From Methylomarinum sp964442675 (GTDB lineage Bacteria; Pseudomonadota; Gammaproteobacteria; Methylococcales; Methylomonadaceae): DNA of 15,337 bases. The DNA is taken from the NCBI GenBank assembly GCA_964442675.1, contig CAYUAE010000034.1, positions 1-15,337 on the forward strand, written 5' to 3'. Below are positions 1-7,246 of this stretch, in pieces (within the stretch, counting starts at the first letter, position 1; the number at the start of each line of letters is the position of its first letter). The notes under the pieces are model-generated. The model ran no database searches, was not told where the DNA came from, and worked only from the letters and a program-made list of their open reading frames with translations. The position numbers were made by a program, and so were the translations under genes.

Positions 1-765
1 TGGAAACAAACGATGAAAATTTTCACTCGACTGCTGGGCGATGTCGTCAACGCTGGTTTCACGTAACTGGGCGAGATACTCTGCGACATGACGCACATAG
101 GTCGGATAATTGGGTTTGCCCCGATGCGGCACCGGCGCCAGATAGGGCGAGTCGGTTTCGATTAAAAAACGCTCTGCTGGAACTTTTTTGGCAACCTCTT
201 GTATTTGTTTAGCATTTTTAAAGGTTACGATGCCGGAAAAGGAAATATAAAAGCCTAAATCCAGCGCATATTCAGCATAAGCCCAATCTTCGGTAAAGCA
301 ATGAATAATGCCACCGACCTGGTCGGCGCCTTCTTTCGCCAACACATCCAATGAATCCTGCCCAGCTTCCCGGGTATGAATAATCAATGGTTTACCGGTC
401 ATTTTAGCCACTTCAATATGACGCTTGAAGCGTTGATGCTGCCAGTCCAGGTCACCTTCACTGCGAAAATAATCCAGACCGGTTTCTCCAATCGCGATTA
501 CTTTAGGGGTAGCCGCTAAAGCCTGCAGTCTCTCCACACTCGGATCTTCACCTTCGGTCACATTCGGATGCACGCCTACCGACAAATACACCGAATCATA
601 AGGCGAAACCAACTCAACCATATCCGGCCAGGCCTCAAGATCGATGCCGATACACAGCATTTGGTCGATTTGTTGCGCTTTGGCAGCTGCCATAAACTGG
701 CCAAAATCGTTTTGAAAAGGCGTCAGATCGATGCGATCTAAGTGGCAATGGGAATCAATAAACAT
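1..765 (-). CDS. tatD: TatD family metal-dependent hydrolase/DNase, 3' end cut by window edge
   Basis: I translated this by hand: 255 codons are present and no stop is reached before the window edge, so only the last few residues should be missing. TatD proteins are metal-dependent phosphohydrolases/3'-5' exonucleases with a TIM-barrel fold, acting in the cytoplasm. Metal ligands are visible in order: the HCH pair (H6, H8) in DSHCHLD, E93 in the GETGLD motif, H130 in IIHTRE, H155 in IIHCFT, and D205 in ETDSPYLAP followed by HRGKPN. The ATG gives the canonical MFIDSHCH start, although no strong Shine-Dalgarno precedes it. It follows pilZ after 74 bases, the holB-pilZ-tatD order known from pseudomonads. 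Family assignment is very secure; the physiological substrate is not shown by the sequence. Confidence 0.97.
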   Translation of the reverse strand, partial: MFIDSHCHLDRIDLTPFQNDFGQFMAAAKAQQIDQMLCIGIDLEAWPDMVELVSPYDSVYLSVGVHPNVTEGEDPSVERLQALAATPKVIAIGETGLDYFRSEGDLDWQHQRFKRHIEVAKMTGKPLIIHTREAGQDSLDVLAKEGADQVGGIIHCFTEDWAYAEYALDLGFYISFSGIVTFKNAKQIQEVAKKVPAERFLIETDSPYLAPVPHRGKPNYPTYVRHVAEYLAQLRETSVDDIAQQSSENFHRLFP

Positions 766-839
766 AAGACTGCGAAAGTTAGAAAAAACAGCTGGAATGG
801 CCATATTCTTGCGGCCAGATCATCGCTAATGGATTCAAA

Positions 840-1190
840 TTACATGGTATGGGTTGGCCGCTCGCTTTCTAATGCGCCAGCCAGATAGGTTTCTATTTTA
901 TTGCGTGCAGCGCCCTGATCCTGATCACTAAATTGTACCCCTATCCCCGAAGCCCGATAGCCTTCGGCACCTTCAGGCGTGATCCAAATGATTTTACCGG
1001 CGATAGGCAAACGCTCCGTTTCCTCCATCAGACTTAACAACATAAAAACTTCTTCGCCCATTTTATATTTGCGCTTGGTCGGAATAAATAATCCACCATT
1101 TTCAACGAACGACATATAAGCGGCATATAAGGCGTTTTTATCTTTAATGGACAGTGACAAAATACCTTGTCTTGGCGATGCTTCAGCCAT
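840..1190 (-). CDS. pilZ: Type IV pilus PilZ domain protein
   Basis: Small PilZ-domain protein of the type required for type IV pilus biogenesis and twitching motility, expected to act in the cytoplasm at the pilus assembly machine. It closely resembles pseudomonad PilZ: GILSLSIKDKNALYAAYM near the N terminus, a central ENGGLFIPT segment, then RLPIAGKIIWITP and GIGVQF. The RxxxR motif needed for c-di-GMP binding in canonical PilZ domains is absent and the DxSxxG loop is replaced by ENGGLF, as in the non-binding pilus-type members. I chose the ATG at 1190 (116 residues) because an AGGTG Shine-Dalgarno lies 6 bases upstream. The GTG at 1199 would overlap that ribosome site and add only three residues. 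The ATG overlaps the holB stop by 8 bases, so translation is probably coupled. Confidence 0.92.
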   Translation of the reverse strand: MAEASPRQGILSLSIKDKNALYAAYMSFVENGGLFIPTKRKYKMGEEVFMLLSLMEETERLPIAGKIIWITPEGAEGYRASGIGVQFSDQDQGAARNKIETYLAGALESERPTHTM

Positions 1191-2154
1191 GCTTGACACC
1201 TAATTGAGACCATTCGATCAAAAGCTTTTCCAGCAGTAATTGTTGATTGCTTTGCGTCAACAGTAATTGCCGGCCCTCCAGTACCGATTGATAATATCGA
1301 CACAGTTGGGCTAATTCTAGCTGGCTTTTAATTTCTTGCAAGGCTGGATCAGAGCCCTCACCATAAAACAGTTTCAATAATCGAACCAGCCATAAACACA
1401 TCCAGTCCAACAGAATCGCAGGCTCTACAGGGTGTTTCAGCCAGTTTTCAGCGATTTTTACCACATTAACCTGCCCCCTCCCCCGCCGCAAGCTCAGCCA
1501 CTCATCAAATACTTGCCCGGCCAAAGCCAGATAATTCTTTTCATGATAGTCCAATGCTCTTAATGGTGAACCATTCGCCAATGCCAACAGCGCGTCGGCC
1601 TGCATGACCTGATGCTGGGCCAGCCATGTTTGTATCTGCACTTGATCTAGCTGGGTGATTTGAATTTGTTGACAGCGGCTACGAATGGTCATCGGCAAGC
1701 GTGCCGGCTTATCCGTCACCAGAATGATTGTGGTACGCTCACCCGGCTCTTCAAGGCCTTTTAAAAAGGCGTTGGCGGCGGCCGGATTAAGCTTGTCAGC
1801 TGCATCGATTAAAATAACGCGCTGCCCTTCAAACTGAGGCTTTAGCGCCATCTTGGCCAACAAGCCCCGTACGCTATCAATACCCAAACCTTTTCCAGAC
1901 TCCGGTTCCAGCACAATGAAGTCAGGATGCGTACTCGCCTGCCGTAAAACACAGGCATGGCAATGTCCACAGGCCAGCCACTCATCGCTTAAGCGTTCGC
2001 ACAACAAACTGGCGGCAAAACATTCGGCCAACTGGCGCTTACCAATGCCGGCTCTGCCTGCAATCAACACCGCTTGCGGGATACGCTGCTGGCGCAGGTA
2101 GTGTTCCAATGTTTGCCAATAGGGCGTCAGCCAGGGATAAACAGGTTCAACCAT
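1183..2154 (-). CDS. holB: DNA polymerase III delta' subunit (clamp loader)
   Basis: 323-residue delta' subunit of the DNA polymerase III clamp-loader complex, which opens the beta clamp at the replication fork. Visible features of the AAA+ fold: a P-loop-like GRAGIGKR at residues 33-40; a zinc-binding insertion with four cysteines (C52, C62, C65, C68); a Walker-B-like VILIDAAD at 113-120; GLEEPG near 133-138; and the SRC sensor motif at 159-161. The P-loop has Lys followed by Arg rather than Ser/Thr. Delta' is usually not an active ATPase (the E. coli P-loop is degenerate), so this is not alarming. The ATG overlaps the end of tmk by 8 bases and the stop overlaps pilZ by 8 bases. The tmk-holB pairing is the standard context and supports the call. 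Confidence 0.96.
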   Translation of the reverse strand: MVEPVYPWLTPYWQTLEHYLRQQRIPQAVLIAGRAGIGKRQLAECFAASLLCERLSDEWLACGHCHACVLRQASTHPDFIVLEPESGKGLGIDSVRGLLAKMALKPQFEGQRVILIDAADKLNPAAANAFLKGLEEPGERTTIILVTDKPARLPMTIRSRCQQIQITQLDQVQIQTWLAQHQVMQADALLALANGSPLRALDYHEKNYLALAGQVFDEWLSLRRGRGQVNVVKIAENWLKHPVEPAILLDWMCLWLVRLLKLFYGEGSDPALQEIKSQLELAQLCRYYQSVLEGRQLLLTQSNQQLLLEKLLIEWSQLGVKHG

Positions 2155-2776
2155 TTGCCATCAGGTTGTCAATACGGCTTTTGATCGCGCGTTGAACGTC
2201 GTCGAGAGGTTGGCTGGCATCAATGACAGCAAAACGCTCAGGCTGTTGCTGGGCCAGATTTAAATAGGTTTGCCGGACTTTTTCAAAAAAATCGCAGCGT
2301 TCCTGTTCAAAGCGGTCCAATTCACCACGCCCTTTTGCTCGCACCATACCAATTTGTACCGGCGCATCCAGTAATAAAGTCAAATCGGGCTTCAAGTCGC
2401 CTTGCACGGCACGTTCCAGCCAGGCAATTTTATCCATAGCCATACCACGCCCACCACCCTGATAGGCATAGGTTGCGTCGGTAAAACGATCACATAAGAC
2501 CCAATCACCCCGCGCTAAAGCCGGCTTGATGACATGCCGAATATGTTGAGCTCGGGCGGCAAACATCATCAACAGCTCGGCCATCGGATCAACCGCTTCA
2601 TCATGCGTTTCCAGCAACAACTGGCGAATTTTTTCAGCCAATAGCGTGCCGCCGGGTTCGCGCGTTTTAACCACGCCAATACCCTGGGCGATTAACAACT
2701 GCTCCAGAAAGACCAGGTTTGTCGTTTTGCCCACACCTTCCCCACCTTCCAGGGTAATAAACCGCCCCTTAGTCAT
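2147..2776 (-). CDS. tmk: Thymidylate kinase
   Basis: Cytoplasmic kinase converting dTMP to dTDP with ATP, the shared last specific step of de novo and salvage dTTP synthesis. The 209 residues match the usual family length. Motifs in order: P-loop GGEGVGKTT at 11-19, TREPGGT at 38-44 (substrate binding), CDRF at 95-98, YAYQGGGRG at 103-111, and a lid segment around residues 146-157 (RAKGRGELDRFE). Basic residues in the lid combined with Gly in the P-loop place it with the type II (E. coli-like) enzymes. The start codon overlaps the mltG stop by 4 bases (ATGA) and the stop overlaps holB by 8 bases, so it is firmly inside a co-translated run. No alternative identity is plausible. Confidence 0.97.
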   Translation of the reverse strand: MTKGRFITLEGGEGVGKTTNLVFLEQLLIAQGIGVVKTREPGGTLLAEKIRQLLLETHDEAVDPMAELLMMFAARAQHIRHVIKPALARGDWVLCDRFTDATYAYQGGGRGMAMDKIAWLERAVQGDLKPDLTLLLDAPVQIGMVRAKGRGELDRFEQERCDFFEKVRQTYLNLAQQQPERFAVIDASQPLDDVQRAIKSRIDNLMANG

Positions 2777-3765
2777 CGCTGTTTCTTCTGATATTTATTG
2801 ACTGCATTGACATGTTCCCGCAATGTCGCGCTAAAGATATGACCGCCATCACCACTGGCGACAAAATATAAACTGTTCCCAGCGGCAGGATGCATGACCG
2901 CATGAATGGCTTCGCGCCCAGGCATCGCAATCGGTGTGGGCGGCAGGCCTTTAATCACATAGGTATTGTAAGGCGTTGCCTGTTTTAAATCCTTACGCCG
3001 AATATTGCCCTGAAAACGATCCCCCATCCCATAGATGACGGTCGGGTCAGTTTGCAGCAACATGCCTTTTCTGAGTCGCCGGATAAACACACCGGCAATC
3101 ATCGCCCGTTCAGAGGGCTTTCCGGTTTCTTTTTCGACAATCGAGGCCAAAATAAGCGCCTGATAAGGCGTTTCAAACGGTAACCCTGACTCTCGCCCGG
3201 CCCATTCCTGCTGTAGTACCTGCTGCATTTTTTGATAGGCTCTTTTCAGCAATTTAAAATCGGTGGTATTTTTTTCAAAAAAATAGGTTTCCGGAAAAAA
3301 CAGCCCTTCAGGATGGTTATAAGGACTCCCAAGCCGCTTTAACAGAGCCTGGGCATCGACTTTATCCAGCGTATGAGTCAGGTTTGCATTTTCCAACAGG
3401 CGCTGGCGAATTTGTTTGAATGTCCAGCCTTCTGGAAATGTAATCGCATATTGCTTAGCTTTTCCGGCCACAAAAACGGCCAGAATATCGGGCAGGGTCA
3501 TGCCGGGCTGCAACACATATTCTCCGGCTTTCAGTTGATTGGTCACCTTTTTTTGATAAGCGATAACGCGAAACCAATAGGGATTGACTGCCCATTTTTG
3601 TTGCAGTCGGCGTGTTATCTGCCTGAATGACTCGCCTTTTTTAATGACGAATACATCGCTGTCTGTCACTACCGGCCGACTCAAGGCCTGCTCATAGTCT
3701 CGCTTTGCCCAAAAAATCACCATCACGATCATGACGATAAGCAACAGCAGCAATTTTTTAAGCAT
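2773..3765 (-). CDS. mltG: Endolytic murein transglycosylase MltG (YceG)
   Basis: Inner-membrane lytic transglycosylase that cuts nascent peptidoglycan strands inside the chain and sets glycan length. The chosen ATG at 3765 gives 330 residues starting MLKKLLLLLIVMIV, a single N-terminal membrane anchor of about residues 4-19 with the rest periplasmic. A LysM-like segment follows, then the family signature SIVEKETG around residues 208-215, containing the catalytic Glu, and LQTDPTVIYGMG, PYNTY, GLPPTPI and the C-terminal HIFSATLREH. The reading frame stays open 36 codons further upstream inside pabC, but that extension would bury the membrane anchor. The ATG at 3765 has an AGGTGG ribosome site and overlaps the pabC stop by 8 bases. 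The pabC-mltG-tmk order is conserved. Confidence 0.95.
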   Translation of the reverse strand: MLKKLLLLLIVMIVMVIFWAKRDYEQALSRPVVTDSDVFVIKKGESFRQITRRLQQKWAVNPYWFRVIAYQKKVTNQLKAGEYVLQPGMTLPDILAVFVAGKAKQYAITFPEGWTFKQIRQRLLENANLTHTLDKVDAQALLKRLGSPYNHPEGLFFPETYFFEKNTTDFKLLKRAYQKMQQVLQQEWAGRESGLPFETPYQALILASIVEKETGKPSERAMIAGVFIRRLRKGMLLQTDPTVIYGMGDRFQGNIRRKDLKQATPYNTYVIKGLPPTPIAMPGREAIHAVMHPAAGNSLYFVASGDGGHIFSATLREHVNAVNKYQKKQR

Positions 3766-4603
3766 ATTCCACCTGTTGCTGCCAGAGCTGTTGATAGGCC
3801 GTCTGTAGCCGACGGGTATTTGAGCCAATGGTAAAATGAGTATCTGCCAGCTGCCTGACCGGCCAGATCCCAATCACCGAATTTGTCAAAAATATCTCTT
3901 CCGCATCTAATAACTGCTCTGGCAACACGCGAGTTTCCCTCACGGACATGGATAACCGCTCAGCCAGTGAGATGATTAAATCCCGAACAATACCTTTGAC
4001 GCCACATTGATCCACAGCCGGCGTAAACAGGATGCCATTTGAAAAATAGAATACATTGCTCAGCGTACCTTCAATCACTTCACCCTGCCCATTCAGCATC
4101 AAGCCTTCGTGAATATCAGGTTGCTGCCATTCACTCCGCGCTAATACCTGCTCCAAACGATTGAGATGTTTTAACCCGGCCAATACCGGATTTAAGCCCA
4201 AAGGCGTCTGACAAAACCGAACACAAACACCGCTTTGTTTTAATTGCTCCGGATAGTCCGGCCAAGGATGCAGGCTAAGCAATCGAGTGGGTTCAGGATT
4301 TTCAGGAGGACGATAACCACGGCCGCCACAGCCTCGGGTAACAATGAGTTTCAATACGCCGTGGGGGCAATGCTCGATGAGCTGCTCGGCCTCCCGCCGC
4401 AATACAGAAGGGTCCGGCACAGGAATCGACAAGCTGTGACAACCTTTCGTCAGGCGCTTAAGATGCAAATCCCAGAATAATGGCTTTGATTGATAAACTT
4501 CCAGTGTTTCAAACAAGCCATCGCCATACTGCAGGCCCCGGTCATGTATATCGAGACTGGATCCGCGCTTTCCATTCAACAAAAAGTCTGCGGACCCAGC
4601 CAT
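3758..4603 (-). CDS. pabC: Aminodeoxychorismate lyase
   Basis: PLP-dependent fold-type IV enzyme that converts 4-amino-4-deoxychorismate to p-aminobenzoate plus pyruvate for folate synthesis. 281 residues. The N-terminal DRGLQYGDGLFET (21-33) is the standard signature of the family. The Schiff-base lysine is expected at K145 in LKHLNRLEQVLAR, and EGTLSNVF at 178-185 is the cofactor-binding segment. Branched-chain aminotransferases and D-amino-acid transaminases share the fold, but the length and the fabF-pabC-mltG location argue strongly for PabC. The ATG begins 3 bases after the fabF stop. I see only a poor Shine-Dalgarno there, so translation probably depends on re-initiation after fabF. 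The last 8 bases overlap mltG. Confidence 0.94.
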   Translation of the reverse strand: MAGSADFLLNGKRGSSLDIHDRGLQYGDGLFETLEVYQSKPLFWDLHLKRLTKGCHSLSIPVPDPSVLRREAEQLIEHCPHGVLKLIVTRGCGGRGYRPPENPEPTRLLSLHPWPDYPEQLKQSGVCVRFCQTPLGLNPVLAGLKHLNRLEQVLARSEWQQPDIHEGLMLNGQGEVIEGTLSNVFYFSNGILFTPAVDQCGVKGIVRDLIISLAERLSMSVRETRVLPEQLLDAEEIFLTNSVIGIWPVRQLADTHFTIGSNTRRLQTAYQQLWQQQVEYA

Positions 4604-4606
4604 GTC

Positions 4607-5851
4607 TTACGAATAGCGTTTAAAGACCAGGGTTCCGTTGGTTCCGCCGAATCCGAATGAGTTGGATAAGGCGATATTGATGTCCATTTCCCGTGCCTGG
4701 TTCGGTACATAATCCAAGTCACATTCAGGATCGGGGTTTTCCAGATTGATTGTTGGCGGCGCCACCTGATCTCTAATCGCCAAGGCCGTCAAGACCGCCT
4801 CTATGCCCCCTGCCGCACCTAATAAATGTCCAATCATCGATTTAGTGGAGCTGACAGCGGTATTATAAGCATGATCGCCCAATGCCGCTTTCATCGCCTG
4901 GGTTTCACCGACATCTCCGGCCGGCGTCGAGGTACCATGCGCATTGATATAATCAACTTGTTCAGGATTGACGCCAGCATCACGTAGTGCATTTTTCATA
5001 CAGCGTGCCGCACCTTCGCCGCCCGGAGCGGGTGACGTAATGTGATAGGCATCGGCGCTCATACCAAAACCAATCAATTCAGCATAAATTTTGGCGCCAC
5101 GCGCTTTAGCATGTTCCAGCTCTTCCAACATGACGACACCTGCACCATCACTCAAAACAAAGCCATCCCGGTCTTTATCCCATGGCCGACTGGCACGCTG
5201 AGGCTCATCATTACGACGCGAAAGCGCCTTAGCCGCCGCAAACCCGCCCATTGCCGTAGGCGATGTCGTACAACGTTCCGCTCCGCCTGCCAGCATAACA
5301 TCCGCATCACCATGCTGAATCATACGCGCCGCATCACCAATACAATGCGTTCCCGTTGAACAGGCGGTGACGATGGCATAATTGGGGCCTTTCAAACCGT
5401 ATTTAATCGACAGATTGCCGGAAATCATATTGATAATGTTCCCAGGTACAAAAAAAGGCGAAATACGGCGCGGCCCGCCTTTTTGGTAAGTCGCGTAACA
5501 CTCTTCAATTCCGGTAATCCCACCGATACCTGAGCCAATGGCGATACCAATGCGTTCAGCATTTTCATCCGTGATATCCAGGCCTGAATCTTCCAGCGCC
5601 TGACACCCCGCCGCGATGCCATAATGAACAAAACCATCCATGCGTTTAGCGTCTTTTAACGGAATATATTCGCTGATATCAAAATCACGAATAACACCCC
5701 CGAAAGTCGTGGCAAATTTAGAAATATCAAAGGAATCAATAGTCGAAATTCCGCTTTTTCCCTTCACAATACCATCCCAGGTATCGGCAACATTATTGGC
5801 TAAAGGCGTAATTGCGCCTAATCCAGTTATAACAACTCGACGTGTACTCAA
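4607..5851 (-). CDS. fabF: 3-oxoacyl-ACP synthase II (KAS II)
   Basis: Condensing enzyme of type II fatty-acid elongation; it joins malonyl-ACP to acyl-ACP and controls the 16:1 to 18:1 step. 414 residues with the thiolase fold. The catalytic triad is C164 in TACSTG, H305 in NAHGTST and H342 in MIGHLLGA; the C-terminal GFGGTNG at 400-406 is also present. The start is a TTG: it gives the family-typical MSTRRVVITGLG, no ATG is available in frame upstream, and an AGGA ribosome site lies 7 bases before it. Unlike most neighbours it does not overlap the preceding gene. A 298-base gap with a strong hairpin and a possible structured RNA separates it from acpP, so its expression may be set independently. 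Confidence 0.97.
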   Translation of the reverse strand: MSTRRVVITGLGAITPLANNVADTWDGIVKGKSGISTIDSFDISKFATTFGGVIRDFDISEYIPLKDAKRMDGFVHYGIAAGCQALEDSGLDITDENAERIGIAIGSGIGGITGIEECYATYQKGGPRRISPFFVPGNIINMISGNLSIKYGLKGPNYAIVTACSTGTHCIGDAARMIQHGDADVMLAGGAERCTTSPTAMGGFAAAKALSRRNDEPQRASRPWDKDRDGFVLSDGAGVVMLEELEHAKARGAKIYAELIGFGMSADAYHITSPAPGGEGAARCMKNALRDAGVNPEQVDYINAHGTSTPAGDVGETQAMKAALGDHAYNTAVSSTKSMIGHLLGAAGGIEAVLTALAIRDQVAPPTINLENPDPECDLDYVPNQAREMDINIALSNSFGFGGTNGTLVFKRYS

Positions 5852-5924
5852 GGTGGTGTCCTGCCTGATTAAAGGTTTAAGAAAAACTAAATCGCCTGGA
5901 TTTCCGTGTGAAATAGACGAAGCT

Positions 5925-5962
5925 CAAAAACCACCATTTAGCGTGCTAAACGGTGGTTTTTG
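5925..5962 (-). terminator. Rho-independent-type hairpin between acpP and fabF
   Basis: Two 17-base arms (5925-5941 and 5946-5962) flank a 4-base loop. In the minus-strand RNA the stem is continuous because its one irregular pair is a G-U wobble; in the plus-strand RNA the same position is an A-C mismatch. The minus strand is therefore the likely functional direction. The arms end in a run of A on the 5' side and five U on the 3' side, so the U-tract partly pairs back. It would end or attenuate transcripts from acpP or the leader region before fabF, consistent with ACP being needed in far larger amounts than FabF. Confidence 0.7.
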
Positions 5963-5973
5963 CCCTGTCTTTT

Positions 5974-6094
5974 AACCTGTTATCGACTTCGCCACTGCTG
6001 TGAGTTCAGGCGGTAGTCGAAATTTTCACCTAAGTCGTGTAACTGCCGACTTTCGCATATAACGCACAGCGACTCACACGATATTGAACAGGTT
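5974..6094 (-). ncRNA. Candidate structured RNA (small RNA or fabF leader)
   Basis: About 120 bases with nested complementary segments. The outer stem pairs 5974-5981 with 6087-6094 (AACCTGTT/AACAGGTT) and continues with 5982-5985 to 6079-6082 across a 4-base bulge. A second stem pairs 5999-6005 with 6072-6078 (TGTGAGT/ACTCACA), directly stacked on the first on one side. An inner hairpin pairs 6032-6037 with 6047-6052 around a 9-base loop. On the minus strand it precedes the 5925-5962 hairpin and follows a possible promoter. No ORF of note lies inside. I recognise no known RNA family. An alternative reading is a decayed inverted-repeat mobile element. The pairing is seen directly; the function is unknown. 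Confidence 0.35.
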
Positions 6095-6099
6095 TTTAG

Positions 6100-6129
6100 A
6101 AGATAGGGAGACAATCATCTGACAGGCAA
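6100..6129 (-). promoter_or_regulatory. Possible sigma70 promoter for the acpP-fabF gap RNA/fabF
   Basis: On the minus strand TTGCCT (6124-6129) and TATCTT (6100-6105) are separated by 18 bases, four of six matches to consensus in each box. A start about seven bases beyond the -10 falls around 6094-6096, just where the outer stem of the candidate RNA begins. The match quality alone is mediocre; the positional agreement is what makes it worth listing. Confidence 0.3.
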
Positions 6130-6138
6130 AAGCCTGCC
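6121..6138 (-). repeat. Hairpin just after acpP stop
   Basis: Seven-base arms 6121-6127 and 6132-6138 around a 4-base loop, located 11 bases after the acpP stop. In the minus-strand RNA the one imperfect pair is a G-U wobble. No U-tract follows, so it is more likely an mRNA 3'-end stabiliser or a weak pause element than an intrinsic terminator. Confidence 0.4.
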
Positions 6139-6149
6139 GAGGAATTCAA

Positions 6150-6380
6150 TTACAGATTGTTATTGATGTAATCGATAGCCAGCTGGACGGTCGTGATTTT
6201 TTCAGCTTCTTCGTCTGGAATTTCACATTCGAATTCTTCTTCCAGTGCCATGACGAGTTCCACTGTATCCAAGGAATCAGCACCAAGATCGTCTACGAAA
6301 GAAGCATCGTTAGAAATATCTTCTTTAACACCTAATTGTTCTGCGACAATCTTTTTTACTCGTTCTTCAACATTACTCAT
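6150..6380 (-). CDS. acpP: Acyl carrier protein
   Basis: 76-residue acidic carrier that holds growing acyl chains on a 4'-phosphopantetheine arm. The attachment serine is S36 in the invariant GADSLDTVEL motif. Helices I-IV are recognisable from VEERVKKIVAEQLGV through ITTVQLAIDYI. I chose the ATG at 6380 because it gives MSNVEERVKK, matching the family start, and has a GGGGA ribosome site 8 bases upstream; an in-frame ATG at 6404 would add eight unrelated residues. It lies alone between two non-coding gaps, with its own promoter upstream and hairpins downstream, which fits separate, high-level expression of this very abundant protein. Confidence 0.98.
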   Translation of the reverse strand: MSNVEERVKKIVAEQLGVKEDISNDASFVDDLGADSLDTVELVMALEEEFECEIPDEEAEKITTVQLAIDYINNNL

Positions 6381-6453
6381 AATTATTTTCCCCAAACAAT
6401 GCAAATGTTACACACACTCGCTTCAATATTTGCTATAAAGTTATTGTTAGAAA

Positions 6454-6478
6454 CCCCGTCACTGGCTATTCCAGACGG
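6454..6478 (-). promoter_or_regulatory. Hairpin in acpP leader / fabG 3' region
   Basis: In the minus-strand RNA, CCGTC-TGG pairs with CCA-GACGG around a short AATAG loop with a two-base bulge, and can extend by G-C pairs. It is followed by GGTTTCT, a poor U-tract. Being downstream of the acpP promoter and of the fabG stop, it could act as a weak fabG terminator, a 5' stabilising structure for acpP mRNA, or both. Confidence 0.4.
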
Positions 6479-6485
6479 CGGGTGC

Positions 6486-6515
6486 ATTATACTTGAATTT
6501 ACCCGAATGCGACAA
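6486..6515 (-). promoter_or_regulatory. acpP sigma70 promoter
   Basis: A perfect TATAAT -10 (6486-6491) with TTGTCG (6510-6515) 18 bases upstream on the minus strand. It sits at the very end of fabG and would start transcription near 6479, giving a leader of about 100 bases before the acpP ATG. A separate acpP promoter between fabG and acpP is known in E. coli, so the position makes biological sense. Confidence 0.7.
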
Positions 6516-6517
6516 GA

Positions 6518-7246
6518 TTATGGCATATACATCCCACCGTTAACGTGAATTGTTTCACCGGTAATATAAGATGCGCCATCTGAGGCCAGAAAAGACACTG
6601 CATGAGCAATTTCATCCGGGTCCCCCAGTCTTCCCAGAGCGATGGAAGACATTAAAGCTTGTTTATGCTCATCCGCCAATGCCTTGGTCATATCGGTATC
6701 GATGAAACCGGGCGCCACGGTATTGACTGTAATATTACGCGAACCGACTTCCTTAGCCATGGATTTTGCAAACCCCACTATCCCCGCTTTTGCCGCCGCA
6801 TAATTTGTTTGACCCGCATTACCCGTTGCCCCGACTACTGACGAAATATTGATGATGCGCCCACCTTTCGCTTTCATCATGCCACGCAACACCGCTTTAC
6901 TCATCCTGAACACAGAGGTCAGATTGGTATTGATAATGTCATTCCACTCTTCCTCTTTCATTCGCATCAGCAGATTATCACGAGTAATACCGGCGTTGTT
7001 GACCAACACCACCGGCACACCGTATTCATCATTGATTTTTTTCATTACCTCGGCAACAGAATCCGGGTCGGCGACATTCAAACGCAAACCTGCGCCATTT
7101 TCAGCCAACCAGCCTGAAATAGCCTCTGCGCCGGCATCGCTGGTTGCCGTGCCGATCACAAAAAAGCCATCACGCGCCAGCCTTTCGGCAATCGCACGGC
7201 CAATCCCCCGGCTGGCGCCGGTCACTAATGCAATTTTTTTATCCAT
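6518..7246 (-). CDS. fabG: 3-oxoacyl-ACP reductase
   Basis: NADPH-dependent short-chain dehydrogenase that reduces 3-oxoacyl-ACP to 3-hydroxyacyl-ACP, the second step of each elongation cycle. 242 residues from the ATG at 7246. Motifs: TGASRGIG at 9-16 (cofactor loop), NNAG at 83-86, catalytic S136, Y149 and K153 (YAAAK), and PGFIDTDM at 179-186. The frame remains open 13 codons upstream, but the ATG at 7246 gives the family start MDKKIALVTGASRG, has a GGAG ribosome site 7 bases away, and overlaps the fabD stop by 8 bases. The fabD-fabG-acpP order excludes most other SDR functions. Confidence 0.97.
   Translation of the reverse strand: MDKKIALVTGASRGIGRAIAERLARDGFFVIGTATSDAGAEAISGWLAENGAGLRLNVADPDSVAEVMKKINDEYGVPVVLVNNAGITRDNLLMRMKEEEWNDIINTNLTSVFRMSKAVLRGMMKAKGGRIINISSVVGATGNAGQTNYAAAKAGIVGFAKSMAKEVGSRNITVNTVAPGFIDTDMTKALADEHKQALMSSIALGRLGDPDEIAHAVSFLASDGASYITGETIHVNGGMYMP

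Noticed and set aside
783..818. Possible terminator between pilZ and tatD
   Set aside because: The TGGCC/GGCCA stem is only 5 bp with a 10-base loop, and the T-run lies about 10 bases beyond the stem, too far for an intrinsic terminator.
3766..3873. 36-codon N-terminal extension of mltG
   Set aside because: It lies inside pabC, would bury the membrane anchor, and the ATG at 3765 has its own AGGTGG ribosome site.
6381..6404. Upstream ATG adding eight residues to AcpP
   Set aside because: The added residues are not part of the family, and the ATG at 6380 has a well-spaced GGGGA and gives the canonical start.
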